A stretch of DNA of 48,378 bases from Bacillota bacterium (GTDB taxonomy: Bacteria > Bacillota > Clostridia > Christensenellales > Pumilibacteraceae): contig DXHT01000024.1 in the NCBI GenBank assembly GCA_019113265.1, forward strand, positions 1 to 48,378, read 5' to 3'. Below the pieces are notes generated by a model that saw only the letters and a list, made by a program, of their open reading frames with translations, was not told the origin of the DNA and ran no database searches. The position numbers were made by a program, and so were the translations under genes. Positions 18,437-26,987 of the stretch are shown piece by piece. Each line of letters starts with the position of its first letter. Within the stretch, counting starts at the first letter, position 1.

Positions 18437-19141
18437 TCACGCTTTTTCGCCCGACTTTTCCTTTTCCGCGGCAGGAGTGAGAGTAGCCGCCGCGACGAGC
18501 GGCAGCTCCGCCTCGACTTTCTCCACCTTTTCGCCTTCGAGAAAGTCGGGGGTCTGTTCCTCGGGTATTTCAAAATCGTTGTAAAGGCTGTCGCTTTCCG
18601 CCTGCCTGTTTTTAAGTTCGTCTATACTGCGCAGAAGATCGTCGTAATCGGGCAACTGCGCTATGCTTTCAAGCCTGAACCGTTTGAGGAACTCGTCCGT
18701 CGTGCCGTACAACTTGGGGTTACCTATCGCGTCCTTTCTGCCCACTACCTCTATAAGTCCAAGACCGAGAAGCGTCTGCATCGTATAATCGCAGTTGACT
18801 CCGCGTATGGACTCCACTTCCAGCTTGGTAACGGGCTGTTTATATGCGATTATCGCAATGGTTTCGAGAGTGGCTTTGGAAAGTTCCTTTTCCCTTATGG
18901 GATTGAGCACCGTCGCAACCTCGTCCTTATAGTCGGGGTTTGTGCCGAACTGTAATTTGCCGTTGTATTCGAGAAGGTGTATGCCGCACTTCCCGCCGTA
19001 CTTGGCTTTGAGACGCTTTACCGCCGCACGCACCTCGCTGTTTTGAAGTTCGAGCGCAGAGGCTATCGTTTCCGTTTTAAGAGGCTCTCCGGAAAGGAAC
19101 AGAAGAGCTTCGAGGACGTTATCCGTTTTTTCTATATCCAT
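18437..19141 (-). CDS. scpB: segregation and condensation protein B
   Basis: LEALLFLSGEPLKTETIASALE...ETIAIIAYKQPVTKLEVESIRGVNCDYTMQTLLGLGLIEVVGRKDAIGNPKLYGTTDEFLKRF. Confidence 0.96.
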   Translation of the reverse strand: MDIEKTDNVLEALLFLSGEPLKTETIASALELQNSEVRAAVKRLKAKYGGKCGIHLLEYNGKLQFGTNPDYKDEVATVLNPIREKELSKATLETIAIIAYKQPVTKLEVESIRGVNCDYTMQTLLGLGLIEVVGRKDAIGNPKLYGTTDEFLKRFRLESIAQLPDYDDLLRSIDELKNRQAESDSLYNDFEIPEEQTPDFLEGEKVEKVEAELPLVAAATLTPAAEKEKSGEKA

Positions 19142-19164
19142 AAAGTATTTTCTCCGATGTCATG

Positions 19165-19992
19165 TCATTGCCGAGCGGCGGCGGGCGGAATTTCGGGTAC
19201 GGGCGCATCCGCAATGCGCACAAGGTATATGTCGCCGAATACTTCCGTTTGTTTAGCCGTAAGAAACTGCAATTTCATCAGTTCGAGCAGTGCCTGAAAA
19301 GTAGTTATTATTTCGCTGCGCGTCGCGTCCTCTCCGAAAAGTTCGTCGAAATGCACGGCGTTTTTTTGCCCGAGCGTGTGCACTATAAATTCCTGCTTTT
19401 CCTCCACGGTGAACGGGTCGCGCACTATCTCCTTGGGAGTGATATCCAGAGAGCGACGCTCCGCCCTCTCGAAGATCTTACGGAGCGCGGCGTAAAGTCC
19501 TTCCATATCCATGGATTTAAGAACGGTACGTTCGTCTCCCACGCTCATGTCGGGCGGACGCGAATATATGTCGACGGTCTCTCGCGCTTTCAGCTTTTCC
19601 GTTTCCGCCTTGTACAGTTCGTACTCTTCCAGACGACGCATCAGTTCGCTGCCGTCGTCCTCCTGCTCTCCCGCCTGTGCGGTTTCGGGTTTGGGAAGCA
19701 GCGATTTTGCCTTTATTTCAAGCAGATACGCCGCCATGCCGAGGAATTCGGACGCCTTGTCCAGATCCACGTCGTCGATGTCCCTCTCAATAAATTCAAG
19801 AAACTGCCCCGTGATGTCGGAAACGAATATGTCGCATATGCGTATTTTGGAACGCTTTATAAGGTGAAGAAGGAGATCGAGTGGTCCCTCAAAGGAATCC
19901 AGCTTGACGCGGTAACCGTCGCCTTCTTCGAGTGCGTCCTCGTCCAGTTCGTAATCTTTAACTTCGTCGTTTTCCATGTTGACGACACGCAC
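19165..19992 (-). CDS. scpA: segregation and condensation protein A
   Basis: YRVKLDSFEGPLDLLLHLIKRSKIRICDIFVSDITGQFLEFIE...AAYLLEIKAKSLLP. Confidence 0.96.
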   Translation of the reverse strand: MRVVNMENDEVKDYELDEDALEEGDGYRVKLDSFEGPLDLLLHLIKRSKIRICDIFVSDITGQFLEFIERDIDDVDLDKASEFLGMAAYLLEIKAKSLLPKPETAQAGEQEDDGSELMRRLEEYELYKAETEKLKARETVDIYSRPPDMSVGDERTVLKSMDMEGLYAALRKIFERAERRSLDITPKEIVRDPFTVEEKQEFIVHTLGQKNAVHFDELFGEDATRSEIITTFQALLELMKLQFLTAKQTEVFGDIYLVRIADAPVPEIPPAAARQ

Positions 19993-19993
19993 C

Positions 19994-20782
19994 TCACAAA
20001 TACAGATAGCCTATCGCGTCCCACCCGCTGACGGGCACGCCGAATATCAGGTTGAACAGCTGCTGTATGCTTCCCGCGATGCCCAGCGAGCCGTACTTGA
20101 TGTATAGTCCGAGAATGTCCACGTATTGCAACCACTGCGGCGCAGGCAGATACATACTTATATAGGCGACTAAAAAGTGCAGGGCAAACAGGAAAAACAG
20201 TATATAGTTTCCGTTTCTGCGCAAAAAGCCGATAAATGCATTGTCGCGCTCCGCAAAAGCCTCTATCACCTTGAACCCGTCCAACGGTCCGAGCGGAATG
20301 AGGTTTAACAAGAGCAGAGAAACATTGATGGACGCCCCCAGCCAGAAGAACCAATAAAAGAAATAATAGGAGTAAACGGCGAACGCCGTCTGCCCGAGAA
20401 TGCCCACCGCCATGACGATGGCAAGGAACAGACAGCAAACTATCATAGCCGCAAAGTTGTACGTTACGCCCGCTATCGCCGTCGTGAAAAGCCCGCGACG
20501 CGGCACTTTGAAATTATACGGATTAACGGGTACCGGCTTTGCGTAGCCGAACCCCATGAAAAGCAACATCAGAAATCCTATCGGATCGAAATGAGATACG
20601 GGATTAAGAGTAAGTCTGCCGTTCACCTTTGCCGTCAGATCGCCGTTCCATTTTGCAACGAGTCCGTGCGCGACTTCATGCGGGATTATGGCAAAATAAA
20701 CGGCGAGAATAAACGCTATAAACGCGATCACCGTCATCAGTACGTCGTCATAGGTATTAAAGATTTGAAGAACGAAGTACAT
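19994..20782 (-). CDS. site-2 protease family (M50) membrane metalloprotease
   Basis: IPHEVAHGLVAKWNGD (HExxH) and NLIPLGPLDGFKV; polytopic. Confidence 0.88.
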   Translation of the reverse strand: MYFVLQIFNTYDDVLMTVIAFIAFILAVYFAIIPHEVAHGLVAKWNGDLTAKVNGRLTLNPVSHFDPIGFLMLLFMGFGYAKPVPVNPYNFKVPRRGLFTTAIAGVTYNFAAMIVCCLFLAIVMAVGILGQTAFAVYSYYFFYWFFWLGASINVSLLLLNLIPLGPLDGFKVIEAFAERDNAFIGFLRRNGNYILFFLFALHFLVAYISMYLPAPQWLQYVDILGLYIKYGSLGIAGSIQQLFNLIFGVPVSGWDAIGYLYL

Positions 20783-20810
20783 CCCGTCACTCTCCCTGAT
20801 TTATTTTAAG

Positions 20811-20839
20811 AGTATACCACTTAATCGGGCGTTAGTCAA
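20811..20839 (-). promoter_or_regulatory. promoter of the M50-scpA-scpB operon
   Basis: TTGACT (20834-20839) - 17 bp - TATACT (20811-20816). Confidence 0.8.
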
Positions 20840-21129
20840 CCGCTTTTTATATGGCTCAAAAAGCTGCGAAAAAACGCATAAACGGCAAAATAAAGGCGGA
20901 TCGAGTTATATTTGCCACACGGCGCGATTAACGCATCGGATTGCATACAAACATGCGAAACGCGAAAACGGAACGATCCGCTCGGGCGACTTCGCTGAAA
21001 AATTTTCCGTTAAACTAACGGCACGGACGGAATATTGCATTTTGACGAAAGCCGAACGATCGCCACCCGCACGGAACGATAAATATACCCGCACGAGACT
21101 ATATTATATAATAAGGAAACGACGAAAGA

Positions 21130-21152
21130 GCGCGGAGCAAGAAGCCCCGCGC
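21130..21152 (-). terminator. intrinsic terminator after dacF and the 37-aa ORF
   Basis: Stem gcgcggagc/gccccgcgc with one mismatch, loop aagaa, followed on minus by tctttcgtcgttt. Confidence 0.65.
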
Positions 21153-21171
21153 CCGTTTCGCACCAGATCTT

Positions 21172-21285
21172 TCAGAACCATATGAACGGCCCTTTTCCGA
21201 TATACCCCGGAAGACGTACGTCGATCACATTATCGCTTTCGTCACGTTCGCCCGTGCCTCGTCCGCTATTTTTCTTTTTACTCAT
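21172..21285 (-). CDS. 37-aa small protein, start codon overlapping the dacF stop (ATGA)
   Basis: MSKKKNSGRGTGERDESDNVIDVRLPGYIGKGPFIWF*; ATG 21285 overlaps dacF TGA 21284-21282; terminator follows. Confidence 0.6.
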   Translation of the reverse strand: MSKKKNSGRGTGERDESDNVIDVRLPGYIGKGPFIWF

Positions 21286-22448
21286 CTTCCGCCTCTCAAA
21301 AGATCGCCTACAATGTCAAGATAACTCTTTTCGGTGAGATCGCTTGTCGTCACCAGATCGCTCTCCGCGACGATCTCTCCGCCGGCGGTAGCCGTGATCT
21401 TACCTACGACGCTTCCGCGCGGAAGCGGTAGTGCGCCGACTTCGTTAAGAGTATAGGAAAGCGTGACCTCTTCATCCTTTCCGCGCTCGGACAGATAGTA
21501 ACCGTCGGAAGCGGGCGCGACTCCCGTACTGCCCTCTTTCGACGACGGAACTTCCACTCGCCCGTCAATCTCCGCGCCCTTGAAGATCACCTGTTTGACC
21601 GACCAGTTGGCAAAGCCGTAGTCGAACAGCGAGCACATTTCGGCATTGCGCTTTTTGGCGGTAGGCGCTCCCGTGATAACGCCGATAAGTCGCATTCCGT
21701 TGCGCATGGCTGTGGCGCTGAGACAGTACATCGCTTCGTTTGTGAAACCCGTCTTTCCTCCGTCGCAACCTTCGTAAGCGCGTATCAGCTTATTCGTATT
21801 GGTGAGCACGGTATCACGCCCCGAAGGATGATGAAAGTCGAACATCCAAACGCCCGAATAGCCGAAGAACTCCTCGTGTTTTATCAGCTCTCGGAACATC
21901 ACGGCGGCGTCGCGCGCGCAGGAATACTGACCCTCTGCGGGCAGTCCCGTACAGTTGACGAAAACGGTGTCTTCCATTCCGAGTTCGCGTGCGCGCTCGT
22001 TCATCTCGGTGACGAATCCTTCCACGCTACCGCTTACCGTTTCCGCAAGCGCGACGCAAGAGTCGTTTGCCGACGCCACCACCGCGGACTTGACGAGCTC
22101 GCCCACACAGTAAGTTTCATGCGCATCGAGGAACGCCTGACTGCCGCCCATGGAAGCGGCGTTTTCGCTCACCGTGATCTCGTCGGAGAGCGACAGCTCC
22201 CCGCGCTGTATGTTTTCAAAAGTCAGAAGCAACGTCATGATCTTTACCATACTTGCTATGGGACGGTGCTCCCGCGCGTTTTTCTCGTAAAGTACTTTAC
22301 CCGTTCCCGTTTCGATGAGGATCGCCGAAGGAGATTGCGGTTCGACAGGTGCGGCGAGCGCGGTCACCGTGGGAAGAGTCCCCGCGACGATGATCAGAGC
22401 CGCAAGACAAAGTACGGATACATAGAGAAATGCCGGTCTTTTTTTCAA
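21282..22448 (-). CDS. dacF: D-alanyl-D-alanine carboxypeptidase (DacF-like)
   Basis: ASMVKIMTLLLTFENI (SxxK), SANDSCVALAE, GGKTGFTNEAMYCLSATA; TTG start. Confidence 0.92.
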   Translation of the reverse strand: MKKRPAFLYVSVLCLAALIIVAGTLPTVTALAAPVEPQSPSAILIETGTGKVLYEKNAREHRPIASMVKIMTLLLTFENIQRGELSLSDEITVSENAASMGGSQAFLDAHETYCVGELVKSAVVASANDSCVALAETVSGSVEGFVTEMNERARELGMEDTVFVNCTGLPAEGQYSCARDAAVMFRELIKHEEFFGYSGVWMFDFHHPSGRDTVLTNTNKLIRAYEGCDGGKTGFTNEAMYCLSATAMRNGMRLIGVITGAPTAKKRNAEMCSLFDYGFANWSVKQVIFKGAEIDGRVEVPSSKEGSTGVAPASDGYYLSERGKDEEVTLSYTLNEVGALPLPRGSVVGKITATAGGEIVAESDLVTTSDLTEKSYLDIVGDLLRGGR

Positions 22449-22454
22449 AGCAAA

Positions 22455-22476
22455 AATTCCTCCTTACAGAGGAATT
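22455..22476 (-). promoter_or_regulatory. hairpin sequestering the dacF Shine-Dalgarno
   Basis: Perfect 8-bp inverted repeat aattcctc-cttaca-gaggaatt overlapping the minus-strand SD aaggaggaatt, just before TTG 22448. Confidence 0.5.
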
Positions 22477-22508
22477 ATGCGTATCATATGTCGTTAATAT
22501 GTAAAATT

Positions 22509-23117
22509 TTACAGAAAGAAAGAAAACAATATCACGAGAACGGATTTTACCACGACGCTGACCACGCAAAAGACGAATATCACCACCGAACTTTTCAGCA
22601 CGGGCAGAAAGGGCGTTCCGCAACCGTATTTGCGTTTTTCCGCCGCTATTCGGGCAAGCCGCGCGAACAGTGCGAAGTAAATCAGATCGGTAATGATCGA
22701 CATTATAACATAAGCTATCGCAAGAGGCAATGCGAGAAGACCGAACGACCGCATTACGAGTACGAGAGTCGATCCCTGGAAAAATCCCACTGCGACTGTA
22801 AACGACACGGTCAAAATCACCGAATGGGAGAATCTTCCCACAAAACAGAATACGGTGACCGAAATCAGCGTAAAGATCAGCAGAGGAAATATGTATCCGG
22901 CAAACGACGCCTGTACTATGAGCGCATACATCCCCGCATTCACGCTCGCAAGAGCCTCCTGAGGGTCTATCGGTTTAAGTGAGGACAATACTCCCATGAC
23001 AAGACCGAACACCAAAAAGCAGGAAAACGCTATCAGCCATGCGAGATGCTCTTTGACGAATTTGAATATACCGTCTATTCTGGACGTGACGAAATATTTT
23101 AAGTTCAATCCCGACAT
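22509..23117 (-). CDS. polytopic membrane protein, possibly SpoIIM-like
   Basis: MSGLNLKYFVTSRIDGIFKFVKEHLAWLIAFSCFLVFGLVMGVLSSLKPIDPQEALASVNAG; position between spoIVB and dacF and SpoIIM-like topology; assignment tentative. Confidence 0.5.
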   Translation of the reverse strand: MSGLNLKYFVTSRIDGIFKFVKEHLAWLIAFSCFLVFGLVMGVLSSLKPIDPQEALASVNAGMYALIVQASFAGYIFPLLIFTLISVTVFCFVGRFSHSVILTVSFTVAVGFFQGSTLVLVMRSFGLLALPLAIAYVIMSIITDLIYFALFARLARIAAEKRKYGCGTPFLPVLKSSVVIFVFCVVSVVVKSVLVILFSFFL

Positions 23118-23181
23118 ACTGCAAAATATGCCATATTGTAAAGAAATATGCCGTAATTCGCCTATATTATGTCTGACATAG

Positions 23182-24138
23182 TTATAGCAACCACTCCGCA
23201 AACACACCATAGCCCCTTGTCGGATCGCCCGTAAATACGTGCGTCACCGCGCCTGCGAGTTTACCGTTCTGCACTATCGGACTTCCGCTCATGCCTTGAA
23301 GTATCCCGCCCGTCTTTTCAAGCAGAGCTTCATCCGTAACGCGTATAACCATGCTTTTCTCCCCTCTGCTGTCGCTCTTTTTTGCCTTTACTATTTCTAT
23401 CTCATACGCGCGCCGTTCACTGTCTACCGTGGAATAGATGAGAGCCTTACCAGGCCGAACTTCGTCGTGCGACATTACGATAAACTCTTCACCCCGCGCC
23501 TGCCCGAACATTTTGCCCGAAAGCCCGAAAGTATCGTTGGAAAGAATATTTCCTATCGGCTCGCTCCCGCGCCGTCTGCCAATAAGCCTACCGGCCGCGC
23601 CTCCGGACGGAAGTTTTGCACCGATTATCTCCGAATCGTAAATGTACCCGTATTCGGCGGAAACCGTCTTTCCTGCCGAGGTTATGGCGTGACCGAGTGC
23701 ACGGTAACTGCCGTCACTCTTTTCAAACGTCACCGTCCCCAGACCGGATATGCCCTCTCCGAACGTCACACCGTCTGCGTCGGGAACGTCTACGGCAAGC
23801 CGCTCACCGTTCCTGAAAACCTGAAACAGCGCGCTGTCGCCGCTTACGGACAGCACGCACTCCGCATCGCACGCACCCGAAACGCGCACGCCGTTTATAT
23901 GAGTCACAACATCGCCCTCTCGAAGTCCGCATCCGGCAGCTTCCGCGGTAACGGACGCCACCGCCGGGCCGCTCGTATATAATTCTATATTTACGGGGTA
24001 CCCGCCGAGATAGACTTCTACACCGCCGAAAGCCGCTTCCGCCGCATGCATACGGGGAATGAGCATCAACGCGAAAAGTATAATCATTGCGACAATCGCA
24101 ATATACCGCTTTTTCACACACGTATATTTCACACCCAT
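23182..24138 (-). CDS. spoIVB: SpoIVB peptidase (S55)
   Basis: PDZ segment GCGLREGDVVTHINGVRVSG; YRALGHAIT and GILQGMSGSPIVQNGKLAGAVTHVF, both S55 catalytic blocks present. Confidence 0.94.
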   Translation of the reverse strand: MGVKYTCVKKRYIAIVAMIILFALMLIPRMHAAEAAFGGVEVYLGGYPVNIELYTSGPAVASVTAEAAGCGLREGDVVTHINGVRVSGACDAECVLSVSGDSALFQVFRNGERLAVDVPDADGVTFGEGISGLGTVTFEKSDGSYRALGHAITSAGKTVSAEYGYIYDSEIIGAKLPSGGAAGRLIGRRRGSEPIGNILSNDTFGLSGKMFGQARGEEFIVMSHDEVRPGKALIYSTVDSERRAYEIEIVKAKKSDSRGEKSMVIRVTDEALLEKTGGILQGMSGSPIVQNGKLAGAVTHVFTGDPTRGYGVFAEWLL

Positions 24139-24525
24139 ACCGTTGATAGTAAGTGCCGTACTCTTTCACTCTATCCCGCCGCGCCGATGGAAATAATTTC
24201 AACGCGGCTTTAAGGATGCCGCACATGCGGAATACGAAAACGCCTGCCCCGTAGATACCGAATCAGACAAAGTACAAACAAACCTTACGGAAAAACAACG
24301 GTTCAAACGAACGGAACCGCGAAAAACGCGAACGACCGTACTTTTCCTCACGCGAACGATTCGCGCGCCATCCGTCGTCCGGAAAGACGTTTCCGATGCC
24401 GACGGCGTCAACGCACACGCATTTACCGCATTGAGACGGATCGGTTTTTTGCACGCGCTTCCCCCGTTTTTTATGTACGCGTTTTATATGCTACGGTGAA
24501 AGGCACATGCCGGAACTTCTGAATT

Positions 24526-24572
24526 TGCAATATTTATACCCCCCCCCCTGTGGAAAAAATGCAATATTATAC
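24526..24572. repeat. C10 homopolymer (24539-24548) flanked by direct repeats TGCAATATT(T)ATAC
   Basis: tgcaatatttatac 24526-24539 and tgcaatattatac 24560-24572 flank cccccccccc. Confidence 0.85.
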
Positions 24573-24641
24573 AGTAAAATCCGCTATTCCCATCATGCCG
24601 GAAATATGATATTATTTTATAAAATACAGGAGGGACAGAAA

Positions 24642-26852
24642 ATGAATAAACTCGGAAAAGCATGCATTCTGCTGCTCGTACTAGTGTTGTCATGCGTACT
24701 GTGTATAGCAACGATCACCGCCTGCGGCAGCCGTAACGATGCTCCGCCGACAAACCAGGATAATCCGGACGATTCGAATGACCCGGATGACGTAAAGCCT
24801 CCGGAAGAGGACGACGACATAATAGACATCGTACTGTTTACGGGACAGTCTAATATGGTCGGACGCGAGACATCGCGTTATACCGCGGACATTCCGGACG
24901 GATATGCATTCGAGTATAAGCAGAACGACGACGAGCTGACGGAAGTAAAAAATCCTGTCGGCGAAAAAATCGGATCGGCACTCGAAACATCATCGGGATC
25001 GAGCATCGTACCGGAATTCTGCAAAAATTACGTCGAACAGACAGGCAGAAAAATCATAGCGGTACATGCGGCATACGGCGGACGGCATATTTCGTATTTT
25101 GCGGAAGGCGGGTCAATGTATCGTCCGATAATAGACAAATACAACGACTGCCTCGAATTCGTAAAAAATTCGGGCGAATATGAAATAGGCAGAAAATTCT
25201 ATGTGATGTATCAGGGAGAATCGGACACCGGGTCTTCCGGCAAAGAGGACGGTACTTCAGCCGAGACGTACGAACAGCAATTCATGAGTTTCCATAACGG
25301 GCTCAAGGAAGAATGCGGAATCGAATTCGGCGCGCTGATATATAACGGACGGAACTCCGTTCTCAACGAAGAAGGCATATCGCGCATAAACGGAGTAAAA
25401 AAAGCTCTCGCGGAACAGCACGAAGACATAATCGTATGCGATAAAGCGCCCGCGACGTATTATACAGACCGGCTCGATTATATGCTGTCGGACAATATTC
25501 ATCTCAACGCGGAGGGGCTTAAAAAAGTCGCGTCCGATTCATGCAACAGCATAGTAGCTTACCTCGGTTACGGCAGCGACTCAAGCAAGAAAAACATCGA
25601 CCCCGTTGACTATCTGCCGGAACCTGAAATGCCGCTTCCGCCGATTGACCCGCCTTACTCATATGAATGGAACTTTGACGGAAACGTCGACGAAAAAGAC
25701 GAAAAAATTACGATTGAAAAAACCGGAAACGGCACATACTCTTTCGAAAACGGGAGCTATGTTCATAACGGATCAAAGGACAATCCGGAAAGCGACATAG
25801 TATATTGGAACTTCGCGCAAAAAATCAATCTTCCGGCATCCGAAGACTGGACAGTCGAATGGAAGGGATACAGCGGTCAGCCAATGTACGGAAACGCCAG
25901 CGTGCTTCTTGCCGACGGACAAACCGAATTTATCACATACCAGGAAGAAAACGGGATTTACGTCAGAAACAACAATGCAAGAGCTCAATTCAAAAGCGCA
26001 AAAGTCCTTTCATCAATGTACGATGAACACGAATGGAAACTCAGCTACGATTCGTCCGCAAAAGAAATAGAGCTGTCCATTGACGGCGTAAGCGAACAAA
26101 CTCTTTCCTGGTCTGCCGATCTGACATTCGGAACGATGCTCGGCTCTTCGTGGAACGGCAATATCGGCGACGGCAATAACGCAAATTACTCGTTTACCGG
26201 AAAGCTCGATTATTTCAGAATATCCGCAGGAAACGATCAGGAACAGCCTCTTCCCTCAGGCGCATCGTACGAATGGAATTTCGATAACGGCGACATCGGC
26301 GAAAAGGACGGCAAAATAACGGCAACAAAAGTCGGAAGCGGCAACGCGACGTTCGAAGACGGCAAATACAAAAATTCCGGAAACGACGTCGTTTATTACG
26401 AACTTTCTGAAAATATAGTCCTTCCGGCAAGCGTCGAATGGAGCGTAGAGTGGAAAGGCCGCAGCGACATAGAAATGAACGGACATGCGAGCGTTCTTCT
26501 GTCGAACGGGCAGAACACGTTCATAACGTTTCAGGAATCAAACGGAATATATGTCAGCAACGGAACGGATAACAACGTCAAGGCAAAGTTCAATGCTTCA
26601 TATATAAACCTCAAAGATCAATATTCGGAACACACATGGAAACTCTCATACGATCCGTCCGCGCAAAAACTGGCTCTCAGCATGGACGGCAGCAAAAAGG
26701 GAGAGCTTGCATGGAATTCCGACATAACGATCACACATCTGCTCGGATCGAATTACCACAATACTTCAGATGAAAATTACAATTATACCTTTACCGGCGA
26801 GCTTGACTATATAAAAATAATCACGGGAGATCAGACGACGGCTTCGGTCTGA
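24642..26852 (+). CDS. secreted lipoprotein: SGNH/SASA-type esterase domain plus two tandem ~170-aa LamG/concanavalin-like domains
   Basis: GGAGGG SD; lipobox ITAC in MNKLGKACILLLVLVLSCVLCIATITACGS; VLFTGQSNMVGR, YQGESD, DNIHLNAEGL esterase blocks; two internal repeats each starting SYEWNFD and ending YSFTGKLDYFRI / YTFTGELDYIKI. Confidence 0.88.
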   Translation: MNKLGKACILLLVLVLSCVLCIATITACGSRNDAPPTNQDNPDDSNDPDDVKPPEEDDDIIDIVLFTGQSNMVGRETSRYTADIPDGYAFEYKQNDDELTEVKNPVGEKIGSALETSSGSSIVPEFCKNYVEQTGRKIIAVHAAYGGRHISYFAEGGSMYRPIIDKYNDCLEFVKNSGEYEIGRKFYVMYQGESDTGSSGKEDGTSAETYEQQFMSFHNGLKEECGIEFGALIYNGRNSVLNEEGISRINGVKKALAEQHEDIIVCDKAPATYYTDRLDYMLSDNIHLNAEGLKKVASDSCNSIVAYLGYGSDSSKKNIDPVDYLPEPEMPLPPIDPPYSYEWNFDGNVDEKDEKITIEKTGNGTYSFENGSYVHNGSKDNPESDIVYWNFAQKINLPASEDWTVEWKGYSGQPMYGNASVLLADGQTEFITYQEENGIYVRNNNARAQFKSAKVLSSMYDEHEWKLSYDSSAKEIELSIDGVSEQTLSWSADLTFGTMLGSSWNGNIGDGNNANYSFTGKLDYFRISAGNDQEQPLPSGASYEWNFDNGDIGEKDGKITATKVGSGNATFEDGKYKNSGNDVVYYELSENIVLPASVEWSVEWKGRSDIEMNGHASVLLSNGQNTFITFQESNGIYVSNGTDNNVKAKFNASYINLKDQYSEHTWKLSYDPSAQKLALSMDGSKKGELAWNSDITITHLLGSNYHNTSDENYNYTFTGELDYIKIITGDQTTASV

Positions 26853-26861
26853 AAACAAACG

Positions 26862-26889
26862 ATCCGGCGGGAAAGTTTTCCCGCCGGAT
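26862..26889 (+). terminator. intrinsic terminator-like hairpin after the lipoprotein gene
   Basis: Perfect inverted repeat atccggcgggaaa-gt-tttcccgccggat. Confidence 0.75.
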
Positions 26890-26930
26890 TTCATATACAA
26901 CCTTTTTTACAAACAGTATGTCGGTTTTCA

Positions 26931-26958
26931 GGCGGCGGAGCATTATCGCTCCGCCGCC
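26931..26958. terminator. strong hairpin between convergent lipoprotein and recN genes
   Basis: ggcggcggagc-attatc-gctccgccgcc, perfect 11-bp stem; weak T-tract. Confidence 0.6.
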
Positions 26959-26987
26959 TTTACGGTTTTCTTGCAATCGCGGCTTGC

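Noticed and set aside
21828-22982. 384-aa plus-strand ORF spanning the dacF and SpoIIM-like region
   Set aside because: Antisense to two coding genes and crosses an intergenic hairpin; His/Arg/Tyr-rich nonsense.
24199-24454. Short minus-strand ORFs upstream of spoIVB
   Set aside because: No SD or conserved sequence; likely non-coding flank of the inserted lipoprotein gene.
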